Assembly: GCA_041623895.1 (NCBI GenBank)
Contig: JBFJVZ010000134.1
Location: 1-16,707, forward strand
DNA: 16,707 nucleotides
Direction of reading: 5' to 3'
DNA from: JBFJVZ01 sp041623895
Lineage (GTDB): Bacteria > Planctomycetota > Planctomycetia > Pirellulales > Pirellulaceae
A program made the translations under genes and the position numbers. Position 1 is the stretch's first letter, and each line of letters starts with the position of its first letter. Below are positions 1 through 8,048 of the stretch, piece after piece. The notes beneath the pieces were generated by a model that searched no databases, had not been told where the DNA came from, and was given only the letters and a program-made list of their open reading frames with translations.

Positions 1-374
1 ATTTGGCCTGGCAGGTCGGGCACTTGATCGCGTCGGAGGTATCATTGTTGGACAGTATTTGTCCCGGCAAAGCCGCAGAACTGCCTGCTGGTTTTGCCGA
101 AGCTCATTCAAAGGAAGCGGCTGCGTCGGACGATCCCTCGAAATTTCAATCAAAAGAGCAATATCTTGAGCTGATGGATCAGGTTCGCCAAGCGACCATT
201 ACGGCGTTGGAGGAAATCCCCGATGCCGAACTTGATTCCCCATCCCCGGAGAACCTTCGCTCCTTTTGCCCAACCGTCGGTCACACGTTTGTGTTGATCG
301 GCACGCATCCGATGATGCACGCCGGCCAGTTTGTTCCCGTCCGGCGAAAGTTTGGCAAGCCGATTCTGTTTTGA
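1..374 (+). CDS. DinB-family protein, 3' part (truncated by window start)
   Basis: The reading frame is already open at the left edge and ends at TGA 372-374, so the N-terminal part lies outside the window. The visible 123 or so residues match the four-helix DinB/DUF664-like superfamily, whose members use a His triad to bind a divalent metal. Visible candidate ligands are the His in QVGHL near the start and His residues in the C-terminal segment TVGHTFVLIGTHPMMHAGQ. The ending, with MMHAGQ followed by a basic VRRKFGKP tail, is typical of DinB-like proteins in planctomycetes. Biochemical roles in the superfamily are diverse (thiol-dependent transferases, damage-inducible proteins), so no substrate is assigned. 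The gene converges on the minus-strand group starting at 626. The family call is fairly secure; the true start is not visible. Confidence 0.75.
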   Translation, partial: LAWQVGHLIASEVSLLDSICPGKAAELPAGFAEAHSKEAAASDDPSKFQSKEQYLELMDQVRQATITALEEIPDAELDSPSPENLRSFCPTVGHTFVLIGTHPMMHAGQFVPVRRKFGKPILF

Positions 375-486
375 GCCAAACCCAGGTCAATATCGATTCA
401 ATACGGGGATCCGAGACGCACCGAATCGCTGACCGCCTCGACGACGAATTCTCCGCTCTGTTCCGTCTCAATCTGACAGTGGGCCC

Positions 487-500
487 GCAAAGGCGGCTAG
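487..500 (+). repeat. 14-nt direct repeat, copy 1
   Basis: GCAAAGGCGGCTAG occurs here and again at 616-629, where it overlaps the stop codon of the minus-strand PAS-LuxR gene. The two copies flank the large hairpin at 526-589. The origin is unknown; it could mark a small insertion or a duplication of the gene's 3' end. Confidence 0.5.
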
Positions 501-525
501 TGCTCTGTCAACTTTTGACTTGAGG

Positions 526-589
526 GTAGCCGGATTCGCCAGAATTCGGTTCGTTCCAAGATACCCCGAAGTCTGGCGACATCGGCTAC
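526..589. repeat. large imperfect inverted repeat (REP-like or bidirectional terminator)
   Basis: The arms 526-549 and 566-589 pair over 24 positions with 20 Watson-Crick pairs, one G-T wobble and three mismatches, around a 16-nt loop. The left arm begins GTAGCCGG and the right arm ends CGGCTAC. It lies between two convergent genes (the dinB-like gene ending at 374 and the minus-strand gene ending at 626), where a bidirectional terminator would be expected, but there is no clear T-run. The motif resembles dispersed palindromes I remember from Pirellulales genomes; that part is recall and cannot be tested within one window. Confidence 0.6.
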
Positions 590-615
590 GACCACCACCC
601 TAAGATTGAATCTGG

Positions 616-629
616 GCAAAGGCGGCTAG
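616..629 (+). repeat. 14-nt direct repeat, copy 2
   Basis: This is the second exact copy of GCAAAGGCGGCTAG (first at 487-500). Positions 626-628, read on the minus strand, are the TAG stop of the PAS-LuxR gene, so the repeat includes the end of a coding sequence. See copy 1. Confidence 0.5.
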
Positions 630-1774
630 ATTGCCCCCACATTCTGAATATCCGACAAGTGCTGCAGCAATTCGGCGAGCGATTCGACTTCCAGTTTTGC
701 AAATACGGATTGCCGGCGTCGTTCCGCTGTGCGTAGTCCGATATCCAATTCCAGCGAAATCGCTTTGTTCGACTTGCCTCGCACCAGCAGTTCGTAAACT
801 TCTTTCTCACCCGCGTTAAGCCGAAGCATGCGGCTGGTAAAAACGTGGCGGCGGGAATTCTGCTGTTCAATCAATTTTCGCTCGGAAATGTCGATGCACA
901 GGCTGTGAATTCCCTTCACCGTTTTGTCGGGTGCAAAATCGGGAACCAGCATGATTTGTACATCGCGCACGCCCTGATGCCGGTGATTCAGCTGCGTTTC
1001 GAATTCGACACGTCGACCAGTTTGCGCGTCGCTTAGGTAAGCTTCCAAGTCCTGATTAGGATTTGCAATCGCGTCTTGGATACGGCAGCCCGTTAACAGC
1101 TGGCCGGGAGCGCCAAACCATTCCTCGTAGGCGGCATTGCAAAACTGAATTCGAAAGTCGGTGTTTAGATAGCTAATTAGCACAGGCAAGGCATCGGCGA
1201 GCGACCGGAGACGCTGGTCTTTCTCTCGCAACGCATACTCGGCCTGTTTTCGATCGGTGATGTCCGTCAAAATGGTGCGGCAATGATACTGGTCCGCGAC
1301 ATCTTTTTCGGCCCGGCAAGTTTCCAGCAGCACGTCGATTCCATTCCGCAGCGGCAATCTCAGCTCGACGCTGTGTCGCACACCTGTTGCCAACACGTCG
1401 TCCAGGTGGCCCCGCAACTTGGCTCTCGAATCCGCGTCACAGTGAAGGGCCAGCGGTGTTCCAATCAGCCGCGATCGGTCCCGGCAAAGCATTTCGCTGG
1501 ACGTCAGGTTTGCTTCGACGATTTCGCCTTTGGCGTTTAGCGTCAGGTAGCCAACGGGAGCAAAGTCGTAAAGATCCACATAGCGGTCGCGTGTTTCTTC
1601 TAACTCCAGTTGAGCCTGGCGAAGTGCCTCATTCTGAATCTCCAACTCTTCCTGATGGATCTGCAGTTCGTAGATCAACTTCGCGACTTCGTCCGCAGTC
1701 ATGTCCCTTGTCTCGGCGCGCAAAGATTGCACGTTCCCTTCGGCTAATTCGCGCAGATTTCGGCTGATTGCCAT
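626..1774 (-). CDS. PAS-PAS-LuxR/FixJ-type transcriptional regulator
   Basis: This 382-residue cytoplasmic protein has no signal peptide or membrane segment. Residues about 30-65 form a charged, Gln/Glu-rich helix (YELQIHQEELEIQNEALR) typical of the linker before PAS domains in sensor proteins. Two PAS-like domains follow, about 65-180 and 190-300, each ending in a DIT/DIS-ERK type PAC motif. Residues about 315-378 are a LuxR/FixJ helix-turn-helix (GEKEVYELLVRGKSNKAIS, then an RTAERRR recognition region). There is no receiver domain with a phosphorylatable Asp, so it is better read as a one-component sensor-regulator than a response regulator. The ATG at 1774 follows a GGGGGA ribosome-binding site. 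It lies 69 nt downstream of the CheB-CheR gene on the same strand and is probably co-transcribed. The PAS ligand and target genes are unknown. Confidence 0.85.
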   Translation of the reverse strand: MAISRNLRELAEGNVQSLRAETRDMTADEVAKLIYELQIHQEELEIQNEALRQAQLELEETRDRYVDLYDFAPVGYLTLNAKGEIVEANLTSSEMLCRDRSRLIGTPLALHCDADSRAKLRGHLDDVLATGVRHSVELRLPLRNGIDVLLETCRAEKDVADQYHCRTILTDITDRKQAEYALREKDQRLRSLADALPVLISYLNTDFRIQFCNAAYEEWFGAPGQLLTGCRIQDAIANPNQDLEAYLSDAQTGRRVEFETQLNHRHQGVRDVQIMLVPDFAPDKTVKGIHSLCIDISERKLIEQQNSRRHVFTSRMLRLNAGEKEVYELLVRGKSNKAISLELDIGLRTAERRRQSVFAKLEVESLAELLQHLSDIQNVGAI

Positions 1775-1843
1775 AGATCCCCCACTGATCGCCCAGACAT
1801 TCTAACATTTTTGTGGGGCCCGGCCGTCGGCTATTACTCGATT

Positions 1844-4800
1844 TCAGTCTTTCAGTTCTTCAATTGCCAGTAAAATCAAGTCTGACTTTCCCGCGGGGGT
1901 GGTGATACGGCGGGCGTTCAGCAGCATTCGCTTGCGGCCGATGTTGGCGAAGTCGTGGTCCACCGGGTAATCGTCAAAACTGCCGCCTCGGGAACTAATC
2001 CCGTGTAACAAGTCTCTCAGGACGGGAATGTCCAATTGGTGGTCGCCCAGTTCATAGATCAATTGGCCCACGGTTTCCAACTCGCGCACTTGAAAGACCT
2101 GGTAAAACGACTGGTTGGCAAACCGCACCGTCAAATCTGCGTCCAGCACCAGCAGCGGCTCGCGAACCGTGGCCACGATATTCTCGGTAAGGCTGGCTGC
2201 CTCGTCTCGAGCCCGCTTTGAATCGTCGATATCGACGAACGTCATCACCAAGCCGTCGATCCGATCCTCGGATGTGCGGTAGGGCAGGATCCGCATCAGC
2301 ATCCAGCAACCGTCTGCGGTCTGGACTTCGCATTCTGTCGGCACCAATGTCTTCAGCACCTGTTCGGCGTCTGCGGCCAGCGATTCGTATTGCAGATGGG
2401 AAGTCAGATCGCGGAGCGATCGCCCCAGGTCCGTCGGTATCAGACTGACAATGCGTTTGGCTTGGGCGGTGTACCGTTTGATGTTCAGAGCACTGTCCAG
2501 AAAGATCGTGGCGATGTCGGTGCTATTGAGCAGGTTGGTCATGTCGTCGTTGGCCGTGGAAAGTTCGCGGATCTTGTCTTGAAACTCGGCATTGACGGTC
2601 TGCAGTTCCTCATTCAGTGAATGCAATTCCTCTTTCGACGTCTCCAGTTCTTCATTTGTGCTCTGCAGTTCTTCGTTGGTCGACTGCAGTTCTTCGTTCG
2701 CCGATTTCATTTCCTCGTTCGACGCATCGAGTTCCTCGATCGTGCGTTGCAGCGATTCACGGTTCTGCTGCAGTTCGCGTTGCAGCTCACGCTCACGAGC
2801 GGAGAGACGTTTGCTGGCTTTTGCCGGCGTCTGTTTTGCCGTTCGCTTTTCGGCAGCTGACGGAGCAACGTCGGGGACCACTTCAAAGGAGAGCCGCAGC
2901 AGCCCGCGAATCGACTTTGGCTGGGCGATCTTTTGGGCGACCAGGTTGACCAGCACCGTATCACCGTTGGTTCTGACAGGCACGTTCTTGTGGACAACCG
3001 GCGCATCCTGCCTCGCGGCTTGCCGCAGCGCGGACGACAAATCCAATTGCAGACCTTCGCGGGCCATGCTAACGACATCTTTCGGCGGCCCGCCCGGTGC
3101 GAGTTCCAGAAACATGCCGGTGCGGCCGTGCACATGGACGATTTCGCCATTTTCGCTGACCACAACGGTCGGTGGTGCAAAGTCGGACGCCAGCATTTGA
3201 GTAATTGCGTCGCGTAAGCCGGCGGACGACAGCTGTTGGGGAGCGACTGGCAACTCCGTCCGCTCGTCCGCCTTGGTGCCGACAAGGGGAAACTGCGCGC
3301 GACGATCGGGTGGTGACGGGGTCTCTTTGCGTCGAAAGATTTTGGCTTTCGCGTCCAGCGACTGGAACAGATCATCAAATTCGCTGATGGTTTCGGAGGT
3401 GCCCAGAAACAGGTAGCCGCCCGCTTGCAGCGAGTAATGAAACAAGGTCAGCAGCTTCTTTTGCAGCTCAGCCTGCATGTAAATCAACAGATTTCGACAA
3501 GAAATCAAGTCTAGTTTTGTGAATGGCGGATCGTGGATGACGTTTTGCGGCGCGAAAACCAACCAGTCGCGCAGTTCCTTGCGAATCCGAAAACTGCCAT
3601 CGTCCCTGGTAAAGAACTGGGCCAACCTGCGGGCTGAGACATCGGCGGTAATGCCGCTGGGAAAGAAGCCGACGCGTGCCGCTTCGATCGCGTTGTCATC
3701 CAGATCGGTGGCAAAGATCTGCACATTCAAATGGACTTTCAGCTCATCCATGCATTCTCGCAGCAAGATCGCGATCGAATATGCTTCTTCACCGGTCGCA
3801 CATCCAGGAACCCAGATGCGAAATTGAGAATCTTCGGTCTTCTGCTTCAGCAGCGGCCGTATAGCTTCTTTGGCCAGTGCCTGAAAGGCCCATGGTTCGC
3901 GGAAAAAGGACGTCACGCCGATCAACAGTTCCCGGAATAGTGTTTCGGCTTCTGAATCGTGCTTATCCAGAAAGTGGAGATACTGTTTGGGTTCATCGAT
4001 TTGATGGACGTTCATGCGGCGTTCAATACGGCGGCAAATCGTGCTCGTTTTATAGCCGGAGAAATCGTGTCCGCAGCGGCGGCGTAGCTTGATCAAGATT
4101 TCTGGCAGCGCCTTTTGGATCCCAGGAGTCGGTTTTTCAAGCGAAGCCGGCGTCTTCAGAAACGGCCCGCGTGCGTAGCTGATCAATGTGGCCGGCATCT
4201 CCGCGGGCGCGAGTGCGTAGTCGGCCAATCCGGCGTCGATGGCGTGTTGCGGCATGCCGGAGAACTTGGCCGACGCGACCGCCTGGACCATCACCATGCC
4301 CGACTCGCCCTTGATCGCTGACAGCCCGATCGTGCCGTCCGTGCCGGTTCCCGAAAGCACAATCGCCACCGCCATCTCCCGCCGTTCCGCAGCCAGAGAG
4401 CGAAAAAAGTGATCGATTGGCAAAGGCGCAACATGTTTCTCCGGCAGGTCGTTCAAGTGCAAACGGCCGTCCAGCAGATCGGCATGCTTGCCCGGCGGTA
4501 CGACGTAAACATGATTCGGTTGGACCGTCATCCGATCGTGAATCGCTGCCACATCCATCTGCGTGCACTTATCCAGCAACTCCGGCAACAGGCTGACATG
4601 CTTGGCTGCCTGATGCATGACGACAATAAAAGCCATCCCGTTGTTTGCGGGCATGCTTCTGAAGAACTCTTCCAACGCTTCCAAGCCGCCTGCGGATGCG
4701 CCTAGCCCGACCACTGGAAATCTTGGCTTGCCGATTTCGCTTGATTTGCTGCCGGCTTTCTTCCTTGGCTTTGCTTTCTTGCTGGTAGCCGTTTTCTTTG

Positions 4801-4921
4801 CTGAAGTCCGCTTATTCTTTGCTGAAGTCCGCTTACTTGATTCTGTTTTTGATTTTGAGCTTCTCTTCCGCGAACTACCGGCAGTCTTTTTTTTTCGCGG
4901 GGACGATTTCTTTTTGGCCAA
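1844..4921 (-). CDS. CheB-CheR-PAS fusion (methylesterase/methyltransferase sensor protein)
   Basis: Starting from a TTG at 4921 the protein is about 1025 residues. Domains in order: a Lys/Ser/Arg-rich, histone-H1-like N-terminus (about 2-65); a CheB methylesterase domain with the expected Ser76 (GASAGG), His103 and Asp195 (GTGTDG); a CheR SAM-dependent methyltransferase domain with the SAM loop PGCATGEEAY around 372-381; a PAS-like segment at about 570-680; a long coiled coil of NEEL-type heptads (about 705-795); and two PAS domains to the C-terminus. No histidine kinase or receiver domain is present, and no chemoreceptor gene lies nearby. Such fusions are usually thought to act in sensory adaptation or as stand-alone signalling proteins. 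The frame extends back to another TTG at 4999, but the 4921 codon is preferred because AAAAGG lies 7 nt before it; no ATG occurs before the CheB domain. Likely second gene of an ECF sigma - CheBR - PAS-LuxR unit. Confidence 0.85.
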   Translation of the reverse strand: MAKKKSSPRKKKTAGSSRKRSSKSKTESSKRTSAKNKRTSAKKTATSKKAKPRKKAGSKSSEIGKPRFPVVGLGASAGGLEALEEFFRSMPANNGMAFIVVMHQAAKHVSLLPELLDKCTQMDVAAIHDRMTVQPNHVYVVPPGKHADLLDGRLHLNDLPEKHVAPLPIDHFFRSLAAERREMAVAIVLSGTGTDGTIGLSAIKGESGMVMVQAVASAKFSGMPQHAIDAGLADYALAPAEMPATLISYARGPFLKTPASLEKPTPGIQKALPEILIKLRRRCGHDFSGYKTSTICRRIERRMNVHQIDEPKQYLHFLDKHDSEAETLFRELLIGVTSFFREPWAFQALAKEAIRPLLKQKTEDSQFRIWVPGCATGEEAYSIAILLRECMDELKVHLNVQIFATDLDDNAIEAARVGFFPSGITADVSARRLAQFFTRDDGSFRIRKELRDWLVFAPQNVIHDPPFTKLDLISCRNLLIYMQAELQKKLLTLFHYSLQAGGYLFLGTSETISEFDDLFQSLDAKAKIFRRKETPSPPDRRAQFPLVGTKADERTELPVAPQQLSSAGLRDAITQMLASDFAPPTVVVSENGEIVHVHGRTGMFLELAPGGPPKDVVSMAREGLQLDLSSALRQAARQDAPVVHKNVPVRTNGDTVLVNLVAQKIAQPKSIRGLLRLSFEVVPDVAPSAAEKRTAKQTPAKASKRLSARERELQRELQQNRESLQRTIEELDASNEEMKSANEELQSTNEELQSTNEELETSKEELHSLNEELQTVNAEFQDKIRELSTANDDMTNLLNSTDIATIFLDSALNIKRYTAQAKRIVSLIPTDLGRSLRDLTSHLQYESLAADAEQVLKTLVPTECEVQTADGCWMLMRILPYRTSEDRIDGLVMTFVDIDDSKRARDEAASLTENIVATVREPLLVLDADLTVRFANQSFYQVFQVRELETVGQLIYELGDHQLDIPVLRDLLHGISSRGGSFDDYPVDHDFANIGRKRMLLNARRITTPAGKSDLILLAIEELKD
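4794..4835 (-). repeat. 21-nt exact tandem duplication in the Lys-rich tail
   Basis: Positions 4794-4814 and 4815-4835 are identical 21-nt units. In the minus-strand CheB-CheR gene they encode two adjacent copies of a seven-residue Lys/Arg/Thr/Ser/Ala unit (KRTSAKN, KRTSAKK). The repeat keeps the frame and lies in the low-complexity basic N-terminus, consistent with slippage in a disordered tail. Confidence 0.85.
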
Positions 4922-5070
4922 GTGTGAACCTTTTATCTTTGTGCACCACGCCGGTACGCCCGGTACAAGCGATTGACTTGCCCTGGCTGGGCTGGACAAA
5001 CTGTTGGGCCTTCAGCGCGGTCGCCGTCCTCGTAAGCCGGCTGCGCTCCTTGTCCTGGCAGCAACTCGCC

Positions 5071-5694
5071 TTATTCAGACTCGCCCAACTGCTGCCTCAG
5101 CGTTTTCATTCCGCGATGCAAGAGCCCGGCGATGGCACCGGTCGACTTGTCAAGCTTCGCAGCAACTTCGCTCAACTTCATTCCTTCCAAGTAATGCAAG
5201 CGGACGGCTTCTCGTTGCGATTCGGGAAGTCGTTCAATGGCGTCGGCCAACTGCACCACATTCTCGCCAAAGGAAACATTCTGGCTGGGCGTTGGGCCTT
5301 CACCCGCCAACAGTCCCTCCAGCTTCATCGATGATTGTGCCAACTGCTGCTCAATCGATTGCTCGCGACGAATGTCCCGTTTGTCACGATGCAGGTCACG
5401 GTCGAGATGGCAAAGGTGACGGGCCAGAATCTGCCTGAGCCAGGCCCGAAACTCGGCTTCGGTGCTGCCGCGGAATCCTTCCAGCCCCTGGCATGCCTGC
5501 AACATCGCTTGTTGAACCATATCCGAAGCCCCGATCTTGGCCTGATAGGCCTTGCGCATTTGAGTTCGCGCCAACATCCGCAAATAGGGCTCATATTTGG
5601 CCACGATCGCTGGATCGGTTACGTCAATCGGCACAGCGGTATCACTTTGCCCCGCCTCGCCGCCTTGTTGTTGTTGCTCTGTTTCGCCCATCAT
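5071..5694 (-). CDS. ECF-type RNA polymerase sigma factor (planctomycete group)
   Basis: About 207 residues. After a low-complexity N-terminus with a Gln run (EQQQQGG), sigma region 2 spans about 30-100, with the core-binding/-10 helix DMVQQAMLQACQGLEGFRG followed by FRAWLRQILARHL. Sigma region 4 spans about 145-200 (AIERLPESQREAVRLHYLEG, then the helix-turn-helix LSEVAAKLDKSTGAIAGLLHRG). Region 3 is absent, as expected for ECF factors. The ATG at 5694 (or the adjacent ATG at 5691) is preferred over the in-frame GTG at 5703 because AGGTGAG sits just upstream. No anti-sigma factor is recognisable next to it. The following gene on the same strand is the CheB-CheR fusion, after about 150 nt, so this factor may direct or be controlled by that signalling pair. 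Divergent from ruvB. Confidence 0.9.
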   Translation of the reverse strand: MMGETEQQQQGGEAGQSDTAVPIDVTDPAIVAKYEPYLRMLARTQMRKAYQAKIGASDMVQQAMLQACQGLEGFRGSTEAEFRAWLRQILARHLCHLDRDLHRDKRDIRREQSIEQQLAQSSMKLEGLLAGEGPTPSQNVSFGENVVQLADAIERLPESQREAVRLHYLEGMKLSEVAAKLDKSTGAIAGLLHRGMKTLRQQLGESE

Positions 5695-5840
5695 TGATCT
5701 CACCTGGCCGCCTTTCTGGCGCTTCTATCCTAACGCACGGCAGGGGCCGCTGAGCGGTTCTGGAAACGAGGATTATCATTAAAATGACCAGCGAACTCCC
5801 CTGGCATGTGCTTTGCGGTTCGCGAAAGCAAGGAAAACCG

Positions 5841-5863
5841 GTAAGTTAGGTCGTCTGACTTAC
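5841..5863 (+). promoter_or_regulatory. hairpin in the ruvB leader
   Basis: Arms 5841-5849 (GTAAGTTAG) and 5855-5863 (CTGACTTAC) form nine pairs, one of them a G-U wobble in RNA, around a 5-nt loop. The structure ends 16 nt before the ruvB ATG and just upstream of a CGGAG ribosome-binding site, so it could be a 5'UTR structure or a dyad operator. The function is not known. Confidence 0.4.
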
Positions 5864-5879
5864 AACGGAGTGGACACAG

Positions 5880-6932
5880 ATGGCCCGCGAAGCAGTCTAC
5901 CAAAAATCTGATATCTCATCGTCGACCGAGGCAATGATGCCCGAGGATCGGGACGGATCGTTGCGCCCCAAACGGATGAGCGAGATGATCGGTCAGCGGG
6001 ACGTGATCGAGCGACTGAGGATTGCGATCGACGCCGCACGCGGTCGCGGAGAACCGCTAGGGCATATTCTTTTCGACGGCCCACCCGGCTTGGGCAAGAC
6101 AACGTTTGCCACCGTGATCCCCTCAGAGATGGAGACGACGGTTGAACTGGCCAATGGTGCCGGACTGAAGGCACCCAAGGACCTTTTACCGTATTTGACC
6201 AACTTGTCCGAAAACGCAGTTCTGTTCATCGATGAAATTCACCGCATCCCGAAAGCCGTTGAGGAATACCTGTATACGGCGATGGAGGATTTTCGCATCG
6301 ACATCGTTCTGGGCGAAGGTGTCAGTGCCCGCACGCTGAATTACGAATTGCGGCCGTTCACGTTGATCGGCGCAACGACCCGCGCAGGGATGCTGAGCGC
6401 GCCGCTGCGCGATCGCTTTCAGATTCGCGAACACGTGGGCTGGTATACCGAGGACGAATTACGACAAATCGTATTGCGGAATTCGGTCAAGCTGAAAGTG
6501 GAAGTCGATACGGCTTCGGCCGCTCTGATCGCTGCCCGCAGTCGCAGCACGCCGCGGCTGGCCAACAACCGCCTGCTGTGGGTCCGTGATTACGCTCAGA
6601 GCAAAGCCGGCGGCAACGTTGATGACAAAATAACGGTTGCCGCCCTGGAGATGATCGGCATTGATACGTTGGGCCTGGACAAACAAGATCGCAATTATCT
6701 GGACACGCTGATGCGCGTGTTCGCCGGAGGACCTGCCGGCTTGACTGCGATCGCGCACACCATGAATGTCAGCAGTGACACGCTGGAGGATGAAGTCGAA
6801 CCGTTTTTACTGCGCAGTGAATTGATCGTACGCACTCGTCGTGGACGGATGGCGACGGAAAAGGCCTATCGTCACCTGAACCGCACGCCACCTGTTGCCG
6901 GTAACAAGCAGTCGCCGACGTTGTTCGACTGA
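5880..6932 (+). CDS. ruvB: Holliday junction branch migration helicase motor RuvB
   Basis: 350 residues, about the usual RuvB length. RuvB hexamers use ATP to drive RuvA-bound Holliday junctions during recombination repair. Visible motifs: Walker A GPPGLGKT at 67-74, Walker B FIDEIHR with Asp118-Glu119, sensor-1 GATTRAG, the arginine-finger segment APLRDRF, sensor-2 STPRLAN, and a C-terminal winged-helix domain ending near VRTRRGR. Some positions differ from the textbook consensus: NGAGLKAPKDLL replaces the usual SGP-x-x-E-x-PGDLA, an extra Asn follows TPRLAN, and VRTRRGR replaces RTPRGR. I read this as lineage divergence. The ATG has a CGGAG about 12 nt upstream. queA follows after 33 nt, an arrangement seen in many bacteria; ruvA and ruvC are not in the window. 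Confidence 0.95.
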   Translation: MAREAVYQKSDISSSTEAMMPEDRDGSLRPKRMSEMIGQRDVIERLRIAIDAARGRGEPLGHILFDGPPGLGKTTFATVIPSEMETTVELANGAGLKAPKDLLPYLTNLSENAVLFIDEIHRIPKAVEEYLYTAMEDFRIDIVLGEGVSARTLNYELRPFTLIGATTRAGMLSAPLRDRFQIREHVGWYTEDELRQIVLRNSVKLKVEVDTASAALIAARSRSTPRLANNRLLWVRDYAQSKAGGNVDDKITVAALEMIGIDTLGLDKQDRNYLDTLMRVFAGGPAGLTAIAHTMNVSSDTLEDEVEPFLLRSELIVRTRRGRMATEKAYRHLNRTPPVAGNKQSPTLFD

Positions 6933-6965
6933 GACAAGTTCGGCTCTCGAGGAACGTCATCGCTG

Positions 6966-8048
6966 ATGAGTGATTTGGAACACTACGATTATTATCTGCC
7001 CCGCGAGCGGATCGCGCAAGATCCGTTGGCGACGCGGAGCGACGCGCGGTTGATGTTTGTCGATCGCAGCACCGGAGAAATTGATCACTACCACGTCCGC
7101 GACTTGCCGGAATTGTTACGCGTCGATGACGCTCTGGTGCTGAACAACACGCGTGTGATCCCGGCGCGGCTGATCGGTTTTCGCACCAAAACTGGTGGTC
7201 GTTGGCAAGGCTTGTATTTGCGATCCGACAGCGGCACCGGGCTTTGGGAAGTGCTGACGAAGACGCGGGGGACGTTACTCGACGGTGAAACCATTACTGT
7301 CCAAGACAGGAACGGCCGCGATGGCATGTTGTTGAATGTTGTCGCGCGGACCGATCAAGGACACTTGATCGTGAAGCCCGAGTTGCCGGAGGGGTTCGTC
7401 GAAGAACTGACACTGAATGATCCCGCGGATTGGCTGGAGCGATTCGGGCGCGTTCCGCTGCCGCCCTATATTCGTGACGGGCAAATGGTTGACGCCGACA
7501 TGGAAAATTACCAAACCGTTTTTGCCCAGTCGCGTGGTAGCGTGGCTGCGCCCACCGCCGGATTACATTTCACCAGCCAGCTGCTCAATAGCATCGGTGC
7601 CAAAGGAACCGAAATCTGTGAAGTCACGCTGCACGTCGGCATCGGAACATTTCGTCCCATCGCGACCGACAACATCGCCGATCATCAGATGCACGAAGAA
7701 TGGGGGCACATCGACGCAGAAACGGCAGAAAAAATTTGTGCCCGCCGCCAGCGGGGTGGCCGCTGTGTGGCTGTCGGCACCACCAGCGTGCGGGTTTTGG
7801 AAAGCGCCGCCGTCAACGGCGGTAACTCCTTAAAAGCGTGGTCCGGGATGACCGACCTGTTCATTAAGCCGCCCTTCGATTTCCAAGTCGTCGACGCCTT
7901 GATGACAAACTTTCACCTGCCGCGGAGTTCATTGCTCGTGTTGGTCAGTGCCTTTGCTACTCGAGCACTCGCCATGCGGGCCTACCAGAAAGCAATCGAA
8001 CAGGAATATCGCTTTTACAGCTATGGAGATGCGATGTTGATTGTCTAA
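6966..8048 (+). CDS. queA: S-adenosylmethionine:tRNA ribosyltransferase-isomerase QueA
   Basis: 360 residues, close to the family norm. QueA transfers and isomerises the ribosyl group of SAM onto preQ1 at tRNA position 34, giving epoxyqueuosine. Diagnostic segments are the N-terminal YDYYLPRERIAQDPLATRSD, LNNTRVIPARL, APTAGLHF (about residues 195-202), LHVGIGTFRPI (about 220), HEEWGHID, and the C-terminal MTNFHLPRSSLLVLVSAF with the YRFYSYGDAMLI ending. All the main conserved blocks are intact. The ATG at 6966 has GAGGAA about 11 nt upstream. It lies 33 nt after ruvB on the same strand, so the two are probably co-transcribed. This is a cytoplasmic housekeeping enzyme and the call is secure. 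Confidence 0.97.
   Translation: MSDLEHYDYYLPRERIAQDPLATRSDARLMFVDRSTGEIDHYHVRDLPELLRVDDALVLNNTRVIPARLIGFRTKTGGRWQGLYLRSDSGTGLWEVLTKTRGTLLDGETITVQDRNGRDGMLLNVVARTDQGHLIVKPELPEGFVEELTLNDPADWLERFGRVPLPPYIRDGQMVDADMENYQTVFAQSRGSVAAPTAGLHFTSQLLNSIGAKGTEICEVTLHVGIGTFRPIATDNIADHQMHEEWGHIDAETAEKICARRQRGGRCVAVGTTSVRVLESAAVNGGNSLKAWSGMTDLFIKPPFDFQVVDALMTNFHLPRSSLLVLVSAFATRALAMRAYQKAIEQEYRFYSYGDAMLIV

Noticed and set aside
2590..2705. Regularly spaced near-identical units that resemble a short repeat array
   Set aside because: They encode the NEEL heptads of a coiled coil in frame, with no spacers; not a CRISPR array.
2592..3200. 202-residue plus-strand open frame, very rich in Ser
   Set aside because: It is the reverse complement of the Glu/Leu-rich coiled coil of the CheB-CheR protein; the Ser/Cys-rich translation is low-complexity shadow.
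4922..4999. N-terminal extension of the CheB-CheR protein to TTG 4999
   Set aside because: The extra 26 residues show no conserved character, and the 4921 TTG has an AAAAGG ribosome-binding site; still possible.
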